Positions 1 through 10,469 of a DNA stretch of 64,000 nucleotides are shown here, piece after piece. The translations under genes and the position numbers were made by a program. The stretch spans positions 446,501 through 510,500 of the forward strand of contig AP031351.1 of assembly GCA_037833965.1 (NCBI GenBank). The letters are read 5' to 3'. How positions within the stretch are numbered: position 1 is the first letter of the stretch; each line of letters starts with the position of its first letter. The DNA comes from Marchantia polymorpha subsp. ruderalis. Lineage: Eukaryota > Streptophyta > Marchantiopsida > Marchantiales > Marchantiaceae. The notes under the pieces are model-generated. The model was given only the letters and a program-made list of their open reading frames with translations. It did not search any database and was not told the DNA's origin.

Positions 1-3000
1 GAGGTGAAGTAAGCATATCCATGTTTATTTTGGCGTGAAAAGGGCCATGTTAAGAAGGAATTTCGACAACAAAAAGTTAGAAAACACTGCAGGAGGAGGA
101 AAAATATTAACAAACATAATCAGCTGAAAGGAAGAGGTAGGAGCAAGTGAAATGGAAACAGGTGACAAGACAAGGATTTTGCAAGAGCAACACCGAAAAC
201 GTGTAAGGGAGAGAGCAGAACGAGGAGGAACAATTCTTGTTCCTCCTTGTTCTTCTCGTGCAGATATGGAACCCGTTTTCAGTGTGAATGGATGAGGCCA
301 ACGAAGCACACTAGTTGAGTCTGGAGGGAAAACGAACCGAGGAAGTGTCATGGCCAAATCTATCGAGGCCAGATCGGTCAATAATTCAGTAGAGGGGAAA
401 GGAAATTTTTAAATTAGTAGCAGTGTAGGGGATCCAGCCGGATTTTTTTTTGTCCGAGCAGAATGGATAGTTTATCACATGAGGAGAGATGAGAAGAGAA
501 ATGATATATGGCTTTTTCCTACAAGGGGAAGCGTTGCATAGGAAGACGTTTTGACCTATATGCAAAGTAGGTGACGGTGAAGGAGCGTGACCCAGGTTCA
601 GCTAAACGAGTGGAGATAGGGAATCCTACGGCAGATTTAGAGCATATTAATAAAAATGAAAAGGAGGAGGAGGAGGAGCAAGTGCAGAGAAATCACGCAA
701 GAAGCAGCCTCGCCTAACGAGACAGAAGTAACAATCTCGTCCTGGATTCAGCAGGACTCGGAAGAAGAGAAAGTTAAGAAATGGGTACAAGAGCAGAATC
801 ACGTGGAGGCAATTTGATGGTTCAAGACAAGAGGATAGGGGAAGGAAAATCAACATCAGATCCGTTAAAAGGGAAGGTACGTAGTCGACAGCACAGCCCT
901 GCTGTGCTAATGCTTGATGACTAACTGGAAGACGGCTCATTTGCTTGGCTTACAGCAGATTTCGTTAACGGGCCCCAAACAGTTCACAAGAAAGCATATT
1001 CATGGGAATGATTAGATACAGAGACGGGTGGCTACTCAGAGGTGACTCGAACTTAGTCATCTCTGCGGCTGATAGTTTGGATCGACAAACCTTAGTCAAG
1101 GTTTTAAATGGCGAGAATGGATCTAGCAGCTTATGGACAACATGTGGTGGAAAGTAGTTTGTCCAAACAAGTCGTTTGGATAGAACAGACGTGTCCCAAC
1201 AAGAAGAGACTCGTTTGGGGAATTATGGTGACTAAGCACGAAGGGGCTTCAACAAACTCGGATCAATTTCCGGGGATAACGAGGATCTCAGATTGAGCTG
1301 GGGGACTGAATTGCAGGATTGCTTCTTACTGTAACCTCAATCCTTACTCAATCGAAGTAACCTGCAACACTAGGAGTGATAAAGGCTCGGAAGGCATGAA
1401 TTTGGTGAAAAATATAATGGTTATTTATTGTCTTGATGAAGTGAATAAGAAATGATACACGATATTAAGAAGGTGAGTACATAAATATCAATTTGATTAT
1501 TCAAAGAACAGCACGTATGAAAGAAACTCCATTAGGATCATTTTTTATTTCAACAAAGATGAAGATTTACACAGATCAAGACGTTTGGTGTTGATGCCAG
1601 TACATCTAAGTATTGAATGTTATATAGTCAAATGCATGTGTGATGAGACTGATTGTTGAAATGAAGTGTTTCTTGATAACAAAAAAAATTAACCATATGA
1701 ATCTGAATATTTAATGTTAGATTTATGATTTTTATTAATAGCTCTTAAAAATATTTTTACTAATTGGGTTTTTATGTAGTAGGCAATGAAGAATGCAAGT
1801 TTTAAAATTTATTTTAATAAAATTTAAGATAATACATTAAAAATAGATTCAAAATCTTGAGTCAATATAGTGAATTCAGCATGAATATTTATAAGATATT
1901 AAACATTTTAAACTTATCATTTCATCCAAGTATCTAGCATGAAATTATTTGTAAGAATAAAAATCTTGCCTTGAACATGAATTGTAAAAAAAATACAATC
2001 AGTGTTATTTTTATTTTTACAATATCTCATGAAAACTTATATAAAATTATAATCTATCTTAAAAAAAATTGTAAGTCTTTAAAAATTTGTAAGAAAAATT
2101 ATGATACAATTATATAATTTAAGGCTTGGGATGGTAGTATTTGATAATAACATTCAATAAAAACAGAATTAAAATAATGATTTCATAGTTTACATGTGAA
2201 TTCACATTACAATAAATAGAAAAAATGATAACAATGTGAAAAGCTATAAAGTAATACCAAAAGTTTTGTATATTTTATTTATGCATTATCAAAATAATTT
2301 GCTATATTTATTTACTACTTTTGCATCAGATTATGAAGAATATAATATCATGAAAGTTTTCAAAATATGGCATATATAAATGATATCTTTATAGATATCA
2401 TTTTTGCTAATTTTTATGTTTAATCTAGGCTTGGTCCCTATGCATTTAACAATTAAGAGAAAAAGTTAAATCTATTAACTCATTAATCCGTCCATTCAAA
2501 ACTTTTGGAAAAACAGTTATGCATGCCAAGTTTATCATTTTTGAGAAGCTTGCTCTTAGAATAACCAGTTCCAACTTTTCAATTTCATCATCATCTCGAT
2601 GTTTTCATTTGATAATTTTGTTTGATTTGGACAAACAAATACATCACTTTCCAAAAACGTGCATTCAGATGTCACAAAAGAAACTTGAATCATCAATGTG
2701 TACCAGGTCATACTAGATAAAATCAAAAAGTTGTTGCAATGTTGTTTCCACTATAGCAATATGTTAGACACATTATGATTTGTTTTCATCGTGAGCATGG
2801 AAAAGTCATCGACTTCAACAGTTATGATGCGTGTTCAGTGACATGATTCCCTCTCCGGTAAATAGATTGAATACACCGAAAGTTAAAAGTGGCCGCTTGT
2901 CCGATCACAAGCCATAATTCACTGTTCAAATAGATCAAATCAGGTATTTGAGTTCCGTCATTTCAATGTACGCATTGTTGGATTGAAGATTAAGAAGCAA

Positions 3001-3289
3001 AGCAATTTTGGCGGCTTGACAATTCAGATTGGCATTATATTTTTAGCAACTTGAGCTCCATGGCAGCAATAACCTTCTTGAGGTTAGGAGTAATGAATCT
3101 AGTGTCTAATTGTCAAGAACTGTTTTTTTTTTGCACAAAGTAAGAAGATGTTTGGAGATCAAGAGTTGGATAGAGAGTGAAACGTAGCCACGTTTCACTC
3201 TCTATCAATCGAAAATGCAATGGTATGCAAATTGCAAATAGTGATTTGAAAACACATTAGTCCATGTTGAACAAAACCATATTGGTCAA
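1..3289. other. Intergenic, no gene recognised
   Basis: No reading frame here resembles a known protein. Positions 1-1400 are of mixed composition with purine-rich tracts, and about 1400-2520 is strongly AT-rich. Small inverted repeats occur at 2378-2403 (11-nt arms, 4-nt loop) and 3169-3206 (listed separately). The right end may hold the unrecognisable 3' part of the hAT relic that follows. Confidence 0.5.
3169..3206. repeat. Perfect short-loop inverted repeat
   Basis: Arms 3169-3185 and 3190-3206 are exact reverse complements (17 nt) separated by the 4-nt loop AGCC. The arm reads GATAGAGAGTGAAACGT. It lies just beyond the recognisable part of the hAT relic and is not at an obvious element end. 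Confidence 0.9.
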
Positions 3290-4540
3290 TGGATCATAGA
3301 ATTCTTTGGAATTGCAGAGTGCTAAAAATACATTACAATACTGAAAGAACATGTCGATCATGATGAACATGAAATTCCACTGCGTTTTCACATTTTAGAT
3401 TGTAACTTCAACACAATCTTTGGTAACACAATAGTCAATTTTAAAAACTTGATGCAGATAGCAACACATCCACAAATAACCTTGAGTATTTGACAGAGCA
3501 ATTGCACTTACTTTTTGATGAAATATGTAGCATCACATACAACACGATTGATGACGTGACTAACGCTTTGGATATGAAATTTGTTCTTCAAACGAAGGAA
3601 GTATTGATTATTCAGATTATGTGGCACAATGATCATGGCGACTAACAAATCTGCGCCGATGTTCGATGCAATTGCCTTGATCTTGGTAGACATGTTGAAA
3701 TACTTCAAAAAAAAAGTATCAAGTTCAACACAAATGCGCTAATAGTGTGAAAAGTACATAATTCCAACACAACTATTAAAGTTTTTTCTCTTGATCAATC
3801 CAATGCATGGTGTTCGTCATATAGTCACGCATCACGAAAAAATGCCAACAATCCATAGTGAGAGCAATTGTTTCTTTGATTGAATATATAATTGAACAAA
3901 ATGTCAACAATGATCATTCAAAATGATCACATAATGAGCATGTTAGAGTTTACCGCGATGGTAGTGAGTAATGAGAATTGAGGCGTCAGCAAAACAATTG
4001 GAACGTCTCGTTCTCGACAAGGTTGAATGAATGTTCGTGATCTACCACAAGAGCAACCATGTCATTCAAAATGGCTTTTTTGAACTCATTATTCAACTCA
4101 TACAGATCTTGAAGTTCATCATTTGCTCCAAAAAGTGTATGTAGAGTATTGGCCAATTCTTGACCTTTCGACATCTTGTGTTTTACCAGCAGATGACGAG
4201 ACAATGTGCTTGTTCCAATCTTGGTCAAGAATGGTGCATTACATAGACCGTTATGAACGTGTGAATTCCAGGCAAATGATCTTGGATTGATTAGAATCTT
4301 TCATCAATTTAAAATGATTTCAAACCCAACTTGCAGACAATTTTGCCTTTCGCTTTCGCCCGGTGGATGTTGACGCTGTTTGACTAGAGACTACGAAAAA
4401 CTCTCCCTCTGTACTACGCGATGAAAATGATTTCAAATTGATAATGGGATCGGTCATGCTGCTGTTGTTTGATTGCTCAACAGACGACAACGACGGATGA
4501 AAATTGTGATTTGTGACAACTTGACATACTTGCGACAACC
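3290..4540 (-). mobile_element. Decayed hAT-family transposase relic
   Basis: Read on the minus strand, fragments follow the order of hAT transposases. First comes a Ser/Thr-rich N-terminus ending in a BED-finger-like start (4320-4538; residues SASWV, then a stop where a Trp is expected). Next is a stretch with GTSTLSRHLLVKHK and the hAT-like segment NEFKKAILNDMVALVVDHEH (3986-4228). An ALTMDCW segment lies near 3850-3880, matching the family's L-T-x-D-x-W region. An H-x-x-S-V-S-H-V-I-N-R-V segment (3508-3708) resembles the family's H-x-x-N-L-x-V region, and TQWNFMF near 3340-3380 resembles the R-W-N-S-T motif. The fragments lie in different frames with several stops, so no active enzyme is encoded. 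Terminal repeats and an 8-bp target duplication were not found. The assignment rests on motif order recalled from the family; confidence is good for hAT and poor for the borders. Confidence 0.7.
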
Positions 4541-5371
4541 CGTCGCAAATAAGAAAAATATTAGCGATGGATGCTCAAAAATCTTGATTTGCCATCTCAG
4601 CGTTAACGTTCTAGAAATGATGAAAGATAACTATTGGTTATTCTTTAGTTCGAGAACATTATTGTTGATAGTAACATTAACGCTGAGTTAAGGCAATATG
4701 GTTACTAACCATATTGAGTCAGCTCAACCTACTCTCTTAGCTCAAGACAATCATAACTCGATTGTCTTCATAATGAAAACGGTGAACTACTCTAAGATGA
4801 AACACATCCGCAATACTATACATTTGTAAAAACACTCTCAATCATTTATGAAATGTACATTAGTCTCGATGACGAAATGGATAAATTAGTCTCGGATGAC
4901 AAAATGAGTACCGACTAAAGGATTGTAGGGAAAATTGAGATTGGTTAAACCAGACCGACGGTTAAGCGATTAATCATCAATCCTGACAGAACCGTGGCTA
5001 AGCCTAGCTTAATCTACTACATTTTTTTGAGAAATTGAACATAACACATCTTGCTGAATTTTCCTCGTGGAAGTAATGTGAACTTATTAATGACATTTCC
5101 AATATCACAAATATTAGATGCGTATTTATCATCTCCATTGAAACCTCTGAGAAATAACTGTCCATATAAGGTACACATCCGATTAAGGAGAGAAATTTTT
5201 GTAGAAAAAATAATCCCGTCTACTCATAATAAAAAACTCTTTATAAGAAGTGCACCTCGGTTAGTTACTATAAGTATAGCATGAGAGGGCCACGGAGTAT
5301 CCATGCAAGTCTATATTAGGTACATTTCTTCTATCTCATTGGTTTTGAATCATGGAGTTTGAAGAACCCGA
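4541..5371. other. Intergenic with small foldbacks, no gene recognised
   Basis: No coding sequence is recognised. A short foldback has arms 4597-4611 and 4675-4689 (CTCAGCGTTAACGTT, one mismatch). The imperfectly paired CAATATGGTT / AACCATATTG lies just after it (4694-4716). These could be remnants of a small non-autonomous DNA element or the left end of the neighbouring hAT relic. Confidence 0.4.
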
Positions 5372-5584
5372 GGAAAAAAGCGCAAGTTTGTCAATGTAAA
5401 GACAAAACTATCCATCTTCAAGCATCTTGATGAAGGTTACAACATCCAGGCAACTGCAACAAAGTTCAATTTGTTGAAAGTAACAGTTCAAGCCGCTAAA
5501 CAAAACATAGAGCTGTTGTTCAAGAAGGGAAAAAGCAATCTCTGGGAATGGATGGCATCAACCAAAAGTCTCTCAAAACATTAA
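5372..5584 (+). pseudogene. pogo/CENP-B-type DNA-binding domain fragment
   Basis: An open frame of about 70 codons begins GKKRKFVNVKTKLSIFKHLD and continues with NIQATATKFNLLKVTVQAAK. This matches the psq-type helix-turn-helix at the N-terminus of pogo-class transposases and CENP-B-like proteins: a basic start, K-x-x-I/L-x-x-L-D-E-G, A-x-x-F, then T-V-x-x-x-K. It stops at 5582-5584, and no CENP-B middle domain or DDE domain is seen downstream. No in-frame ATG lies close upstream, so this is most likely a transposase fragment rather than a gene. A similar domain opens the transposase of the pogo-type element at 51.7-55.6 kb, so a family link is possible. Confidence 0.65.
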
Positions 5585-6238
5585 ATATGCAAAAATGTCA
5601 CCCTTTTGTTAATCTAGACATGGGTTATATATTGCTGTAGACTCCCACTTATATTGGAAAGGGAACCCCAAAATCTACCATACCATGAGACATGGTTATC
5701 AGTTTTTGTAGGCAGGACACGCCCATTACACAATCAGGATGTGGCAACCAACGGATTCGCAACAATTCTTTATATGCTAAACGTACATAGCTTGATTTAA
5801 AAAAGATTGATATCCTGGATGCGATAGTATATACTATCCATTGTGATGCACTTGGTGCCTAAATCCATCTCGCATCGCAATTTCAGACTCATACGACGTG
5901 AAGAGGTATTGCCATCGTGTTTGCTATCAAACTCACTCTTAAGAAATAGAATCTCACAAACATACTAGGAGTTAAAATCTATGCGGTGTATCACACAGGG
6001 AAGTGTTTGTACCGTTGCTGGTGCTCGAGGATTTCCGGTCTCTGCTCTAATCCACGGGGAAGCTCCCGTTTGGTGAGAAGGTTCCAGGCGAACGCTGGCA
6101 AGTGGGAGAAAATGGAGCAGTGGTCTAGTCATCGAAGAGGAGGCAAACTCGGGCCCTGAACGAGTCACTCACGAAGAACAATATCCAAAGGACAGGACTG
6201 AACGAATTGTGGTGCCGTAAATGCTTGAGCGTCCTTGC
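5585..6238. other. Intergenic, upstream of the flavodiiron gene
   Basis: No coding sequence is recognised. Composition shifts from AT-rich to GC-richer near 5980, which probably marks the start of the promoter region of the flavodiiron gene. Confidence 0.4.
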
Positions 6239-6248
6239 GACACGTGTC
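6239..6248. promoter_or_regulatory. Palindromic G-box (predicted)
   Basis: The 10-bp perfect palindrome GACACGTGTC contains the CACGTG core bound by plant bZIP and bHLH factors (light and ABA responses). It lies about 270 bp upstream of the flavodiiron start codon, a sensible place for a light-regulated chloroplast gene. The site is seen directly; its function is inferred. Confidence 0.45.
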
Positions 6249-6457
6249 CAAAAGGGAGGCTGACGAGGGAGTCGAGAAGATTTTCTCGTCGTCGTGACGA
6301 GCACAGGACGAAGAAAATCAGCAGAAGCAGAGGAAAAACGCTCTCGAGTCTCTGCTGTCAGCGGAATATGAGTTAGTGTCTGTCTGTATGTGAGGGCGAT
6401 TCGCTCCTGCTTCCATCTTCCACTTTGCTCCCGTGATGTCTGAGACTGAGTTCGGTG

Positions 6458-6463
6458 TATAAA
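6458..6463 (+). promoter_or_regulatory. Possible TATA box of the flavodiiron gene
   Basis: TATAAA lies 52 bp upstream of the ATG at 6515, which would imply a short 5' leader of about 20-25 nt. An upstream start with a longer leader is equally possible. Confidence 0.3.
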
Positions 6464-6514
6464 CGAGTTGAATAATACAGTCTTCCTTTTGAACTTCTTC
6501 GTAGACTAACGACG

Positions 6515-9500
6515 ATGATGGCCTTGGACGCTGCTGTTGCCGCGGTCGGATTGTCCCCTGCTGCTGCTGCGCTCTCGTCTGTTTGTTCTGCTCCCTCTTG
6601 TGCGAAATTCGGCTCGGCTAGTACCAGTACTTTCATTCGTGGAAGTAGTTCCGTTTTGAATAGGCTGTGCCTGGAATCTCCCCCTCCTCTTGCTCCTCGT
6701 CGTCGTGAGCATGGTGTAGCTGCGCGTGCCCAGAGCGGAAGGGTAAATGCGGCTGTGGTGGTGGCCGAACCTCCGAAGTTGTCGAAGGTTGAGAAGTGGA
6801 ACGGATCGAAAAGGCTCCAGACACAAGTGGCACCCGTAGCGCAGGATGTTAAAACCATTCGCTCTCTCGACTGGGACCGCGATCGTTTTGATATGTGAGC
6901 CCTCCTCTGCTTTAAGGGAATAAAAAAAATTCTGACTGTCTCTTCTGTAGTTCGTTGCAGTCTCTGGTCCGAGATTATGTTCTGTTATTTCATATGCGGG
7001 GTTGGGGTTGGGGTTGGGGTTGAACATGAGTTGAACGAGTGATCGTCTTCTTGCAGTGAGTTCGGACTTTCGGACGGTACCACTTACAACTCTTACATCA
7101 TCGAAGGCGATAAGTTGGCAATTGTGGACGCTTCTCACGAGAAATTCAGGGATCTCTATCTGTCAACAATTAAAGATCAGATCGATGTGAGCACCATAGA
7201 TTATATTATAGCGAATCACACAGAACCTGATCACAGTGGACTGATTCCGGATCTGCTGGAGTTGGCTCCCAATGCCAAGGTGGTTGGCTCGAAAGTGTGT
7301 ATCCAGTTTCTACAGAACCTCGTCCTTCGGCCCTTCGAAAGCATCGTCATGAAGGTACGCTCATCGTCATGCGGTTTCTTCCCATACCAGAATTCGATTC
7401 TCGTCCGCTCGATCGTTTGAAGTCTGCTGAAACAGTTGCTTCTTTCCGATTGTAGGGAGGAGACACGCTTGATCTGGGCAAAGGTCATGTGCTCGAGTTT
7501 GTCATGGCACCCAACCTGCACTGGCCAGACACCATGTTCACCTTTGACAGGGGAGCAGGAATTCTCTTCACCTGCGATGCCTTCGGAATGCACTACTGCT
7601 CGGAAGCGGTACCGCCCTCTCAGCCCTACTTCAATAACTGCTTTGTAGACGTGCTTCCACAATCCTGAAGAAGAAGAAGAAGAGGAAGTATCATCTGAAG
7701 GATGATTCTTCTTCTGCTTCTTCTTCTTTTCTCTATAGATGTTGTTTATTGTTTCACTGATCTTTCGTAGAGTTTGGTTGAATGCAGGTGTACGACGAGG
7801 AGGTCCTCAACCTGGTGCCCCACTACAGGTTCTATTACGACTGTCTGATGCGACCGAACGCAAGGTCGGTCATCCAAGCCTTGAAACGAGTGGGATCCAT
7901 GGACTTCGGGATCATCGCAACCGGACATGGACCTCTCCTCCGATACAACGTTCCCGACATGGTGAGCAAGTATGAGGGATGGAGCAGGCAGGCGTTGGAA
8001 AAGCAGCTGGCTAGTGTTGCAGTACTTTACGTGTCCGATTACGGTTTCAGCGATCGACTTTCGCAGGTGAGGGTCCAGGTTCTTTTGCTCTAACGATGAA
8101 ATGATGACAGTGTGCTTCAGGCTTGTTCTTCTCTCCTCCTCCTTCTCTGAACCACGATTCGTGTGAATTTTCTCACATTGTCATAAACCTCTTCATCCTT
8201 CAACTTGCATTATTCTCCTTCGTTTGTAATCTGAGTTTTTCAACATCATAAGCGCGCTTGGCGACGACAACACCCTGCTGGTAAGGAGTTGTCATGTCTC
8301 ATTTTCAGACTAGTAAGAAACTTCTCTCAAGGATATGTAAGTTGCCACTTTGGAGGAGACCCAGAGGAAGTGCAGAGCAAATTGTCAGTAAAGTGAACAG
8401 ATTGAGGAAAGTGTTGTGAGGAAGTTTGTCTTCCCTACGGCGTTGTCTGTAGGCTCGAGAATGTAACAAACCTGTGAAAGGGCTTAGCCATCCATGCAGA
8501 TGGCTGGCTATTAAGCCATTCTCGTCGGTTAGATCTTTTATGAGAGACTAGAATTTCGCGTTGGCGAACAGGAGCTCCTGACTGACTTGAGATCCAATTA
8601 AGAATACTATTCTTCTCTATTGATGCTGTGTGTATTATATATGGATTCAAACATAGGAAGTGTGGAGAAGCGGCCCTTTCGAAAATGTCAGCTTCTCATG
8701 AAAAGTAAATCTGCACGACAATTAAGTTACCGCAACCACTAAAAGTCCTGAGACTACTCCTTTGGTCGGTCACGCGGTTGAAGCTCTTGAAACACTAAAG
8801 TCTTGAAGTTTTGAATTCGTTGGAGAATGTTCGGAGATCAGGTGCCGATTCCATACCAGCTCCAAAGTCTGTGTCTTGATTTCTGACCGCTGAACATGGC
8901 AGGCTCTTGCAAGAGGCTTGACGAAGACAAACTGCGGAGTGGAGATGATGGACTTAAATCACGCAGATTCACAGGAGCTGATAGAATGCGTTGGGAGAAG
9001 CGGTGCAGTTGTGATCATGGCTCCTCCGAGTTCTGGCCCTGCGAACAAGTCCGTGACTACGCTTTTTGCTGCCGTTAAGCCTGGGAAGCAGGTACCATGA
9101 TTTGTGGTCGATCAGTGTCTATTGTGCTGGTTTGCTTTGCATATGCAGCTGCCTGCCCACTGCCTCCCGATGAACCTACTGACACTCATTAAGTGCAGCC
9201 TCTTTTGATCGCTGAAAGTTACGGTGGTGACGACGAGCCTGTCGACACTATATTCCAGCGCTTCTTGGCTCTTGGTGTCAGTGCTCCTCTCCCTCCCTTG
9301 CGGGTCAAAGGAGAGCCAACAGAGGCAACGTAAGACACATCACAGCCGCAACCTTGTTCTCGAAACTTTTGGACGTTCAAAGTTTACGATGCGCAGGCGA
9401 AGTTTGCCCAGCGGAGTATTCCAGAGCAACGGTGTTTGTCATTAGCCCCGTTTATCCGTTGGCCAGCTTACATTTTCAGTTGCTCCAACATGTGCAGGTA

Positions 9501-10469
9501 CCAGTTTTATGAGGAAGCAGGCACGGATTTGGGTCAACTCTTGACACAAAAGAAGGCAATCGCCGAGAAAAAAGCCAACTTACCCATGGACGTGGCTACA
9601 GCCATAGCTCGTGTGTCAGGCGGTCTCTACGTCGTCACTGCTTTCAAGGGAGCATCACGAGGTGCTATGATTGCCTCTTGGGTGTCCCAGGTATGCACAT
9701 GTCCCTAACCAGGTAGTCCAGTGTTTGTTGTTGCACAAGCCCAGGTCAGCATAGACACACACACTCACTCACTCAAAGTTGTGCAAGTCCAATGTGAATC
9801 TGATATCTGGACACTCATTCGTAGTCCTTATCCATGTCCTTGCAGGCGAGTTTCAAGCCCCTCGGTATCACCATCGCAGTGGCGAAAGATCGTGCCATCG
9901 AATCGCTCATGCAGGTGAGTGAGTTCAGCATTTCCGTTGGGCCAAGCCTTTAAGGGACGCTACACAGGCTTCAGCGCTTGTCGATCTGTGTGAGAAGTGC
10001 CATGCTGACAGGGCGACGCAATCGGTGCTTACAGGTCGGCGACTCGTTCGTGCTGAATTGTCTAGAGGAAGGAAACTTTGCGCCTCTGATGAAGCATTTT
10101 CTGAAGCGGTTCCCGCCAGGAGGTACGTGCACCGTGAGAACCACGTGGCTCTCACCTTGTCGAGGAGTGACTGATGTGTCCGGAATGTCGTCGAGTTTCT
10201 GTGTCCTGTGAATTGTCCGTCCTCATACTGAAGTCGATTGGACTCGTTGCTGTTCCACAGCTGACAGGTTTGAAGGTGTCGACTGGACACCGGCAACGAA
10301 TGGTTCTCCGGTACTCAAGAACGGCATCGCGTACATGGAGTGCACGGTACAAAGCCGCATGGAGACACCGGATCACTGGATCACCTACGCCGAAGTCACC
10401 AACGGCAACGTTCTCAAGCCCGAAGGGAAAACCGCTGCACACCATCGCAAAGTAGGAAATTACTACTAG
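6515..10469 (+). CDS. FLVB: Chloroplast flavodiiron protein, FLVB (Flv3) type
   Basis: Ten exons join in frame into a 662-residue protein: 6515-6894, 7057-7354, 7456-7608, 7788-8066, 8903-9091, 9199-9329, 9498-9690, 9846-9914, 10035-10122 and 10261-10469. All introns are GT-AG. Roughly the first 75-100 residues are Ala/Ser/Arg-rich and look like a chloroplast transit peptide. The metallo-beta-lactamase-like diiron domain follows, with all expected ligands: H181-x-E183-x-D185-H186, H248, D267 and H324. A flavodoxin domain starts near residue 350 (SDYGFSDR loop), and a flavin-reductase-like domain covers about 490-610, as in cyanobacterial and plant class C enzymes. With a partner FLVA, such proteins reduce O2 to water in the stroma using electrons from photosystem I, protecting it under changing light. 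The canonical ligand set favours FLVB/Flv3 over FLVA/Flv1, in which ligands are substituted. No FLVA gene is in the window. Retaining intron 3 would add a stop after about 22 codons. Confidence 0.93.
6998..7021 (+). repeat. (GGGGTT)4 in intron 1 of the flavodiiron gene
   Basis: Four perfect GGGGTT units lie on the sense strand, 36 bp before the 3' splice site. Four G4 runs with TT loops are a strong G-quadruplex-forming pattern in the pre-mRNA. The unit equals the Tetrahymena telomere repeat, but this is almost certainly coincidence. Confidence 0.9.
7667..7733. repeat. GAA/TTC hairpin in intron 3
   Basis: A (GAA)n purine tract ending in ATCATC (7667-7695) is followed after a 5-nt loop by GATGAT and a (TTC)n tract (7701-7733). 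The two halves can pair as an imperfect stem of about 30 bp just upstream of the 3' splice site of intron 3. Confidence 0.75.

Noticed and set aside
6998-7021. Interstitial telomere sequence
   Set aside because: Plant telomere repeats are TTTAGGG (or TTAGGG variants). Four GGGGTT units inside an intron are better called a simple repeat.
6506-7138. 210-codon minus-strand frame over the start of the flavodiiron gene
   Set aside because: It is antisense to exon 1, intron 1 and exon 2 and includes a NPNPNP run that is just the complement of the GGGGTT repeat. The plus-strand gene explains the region.
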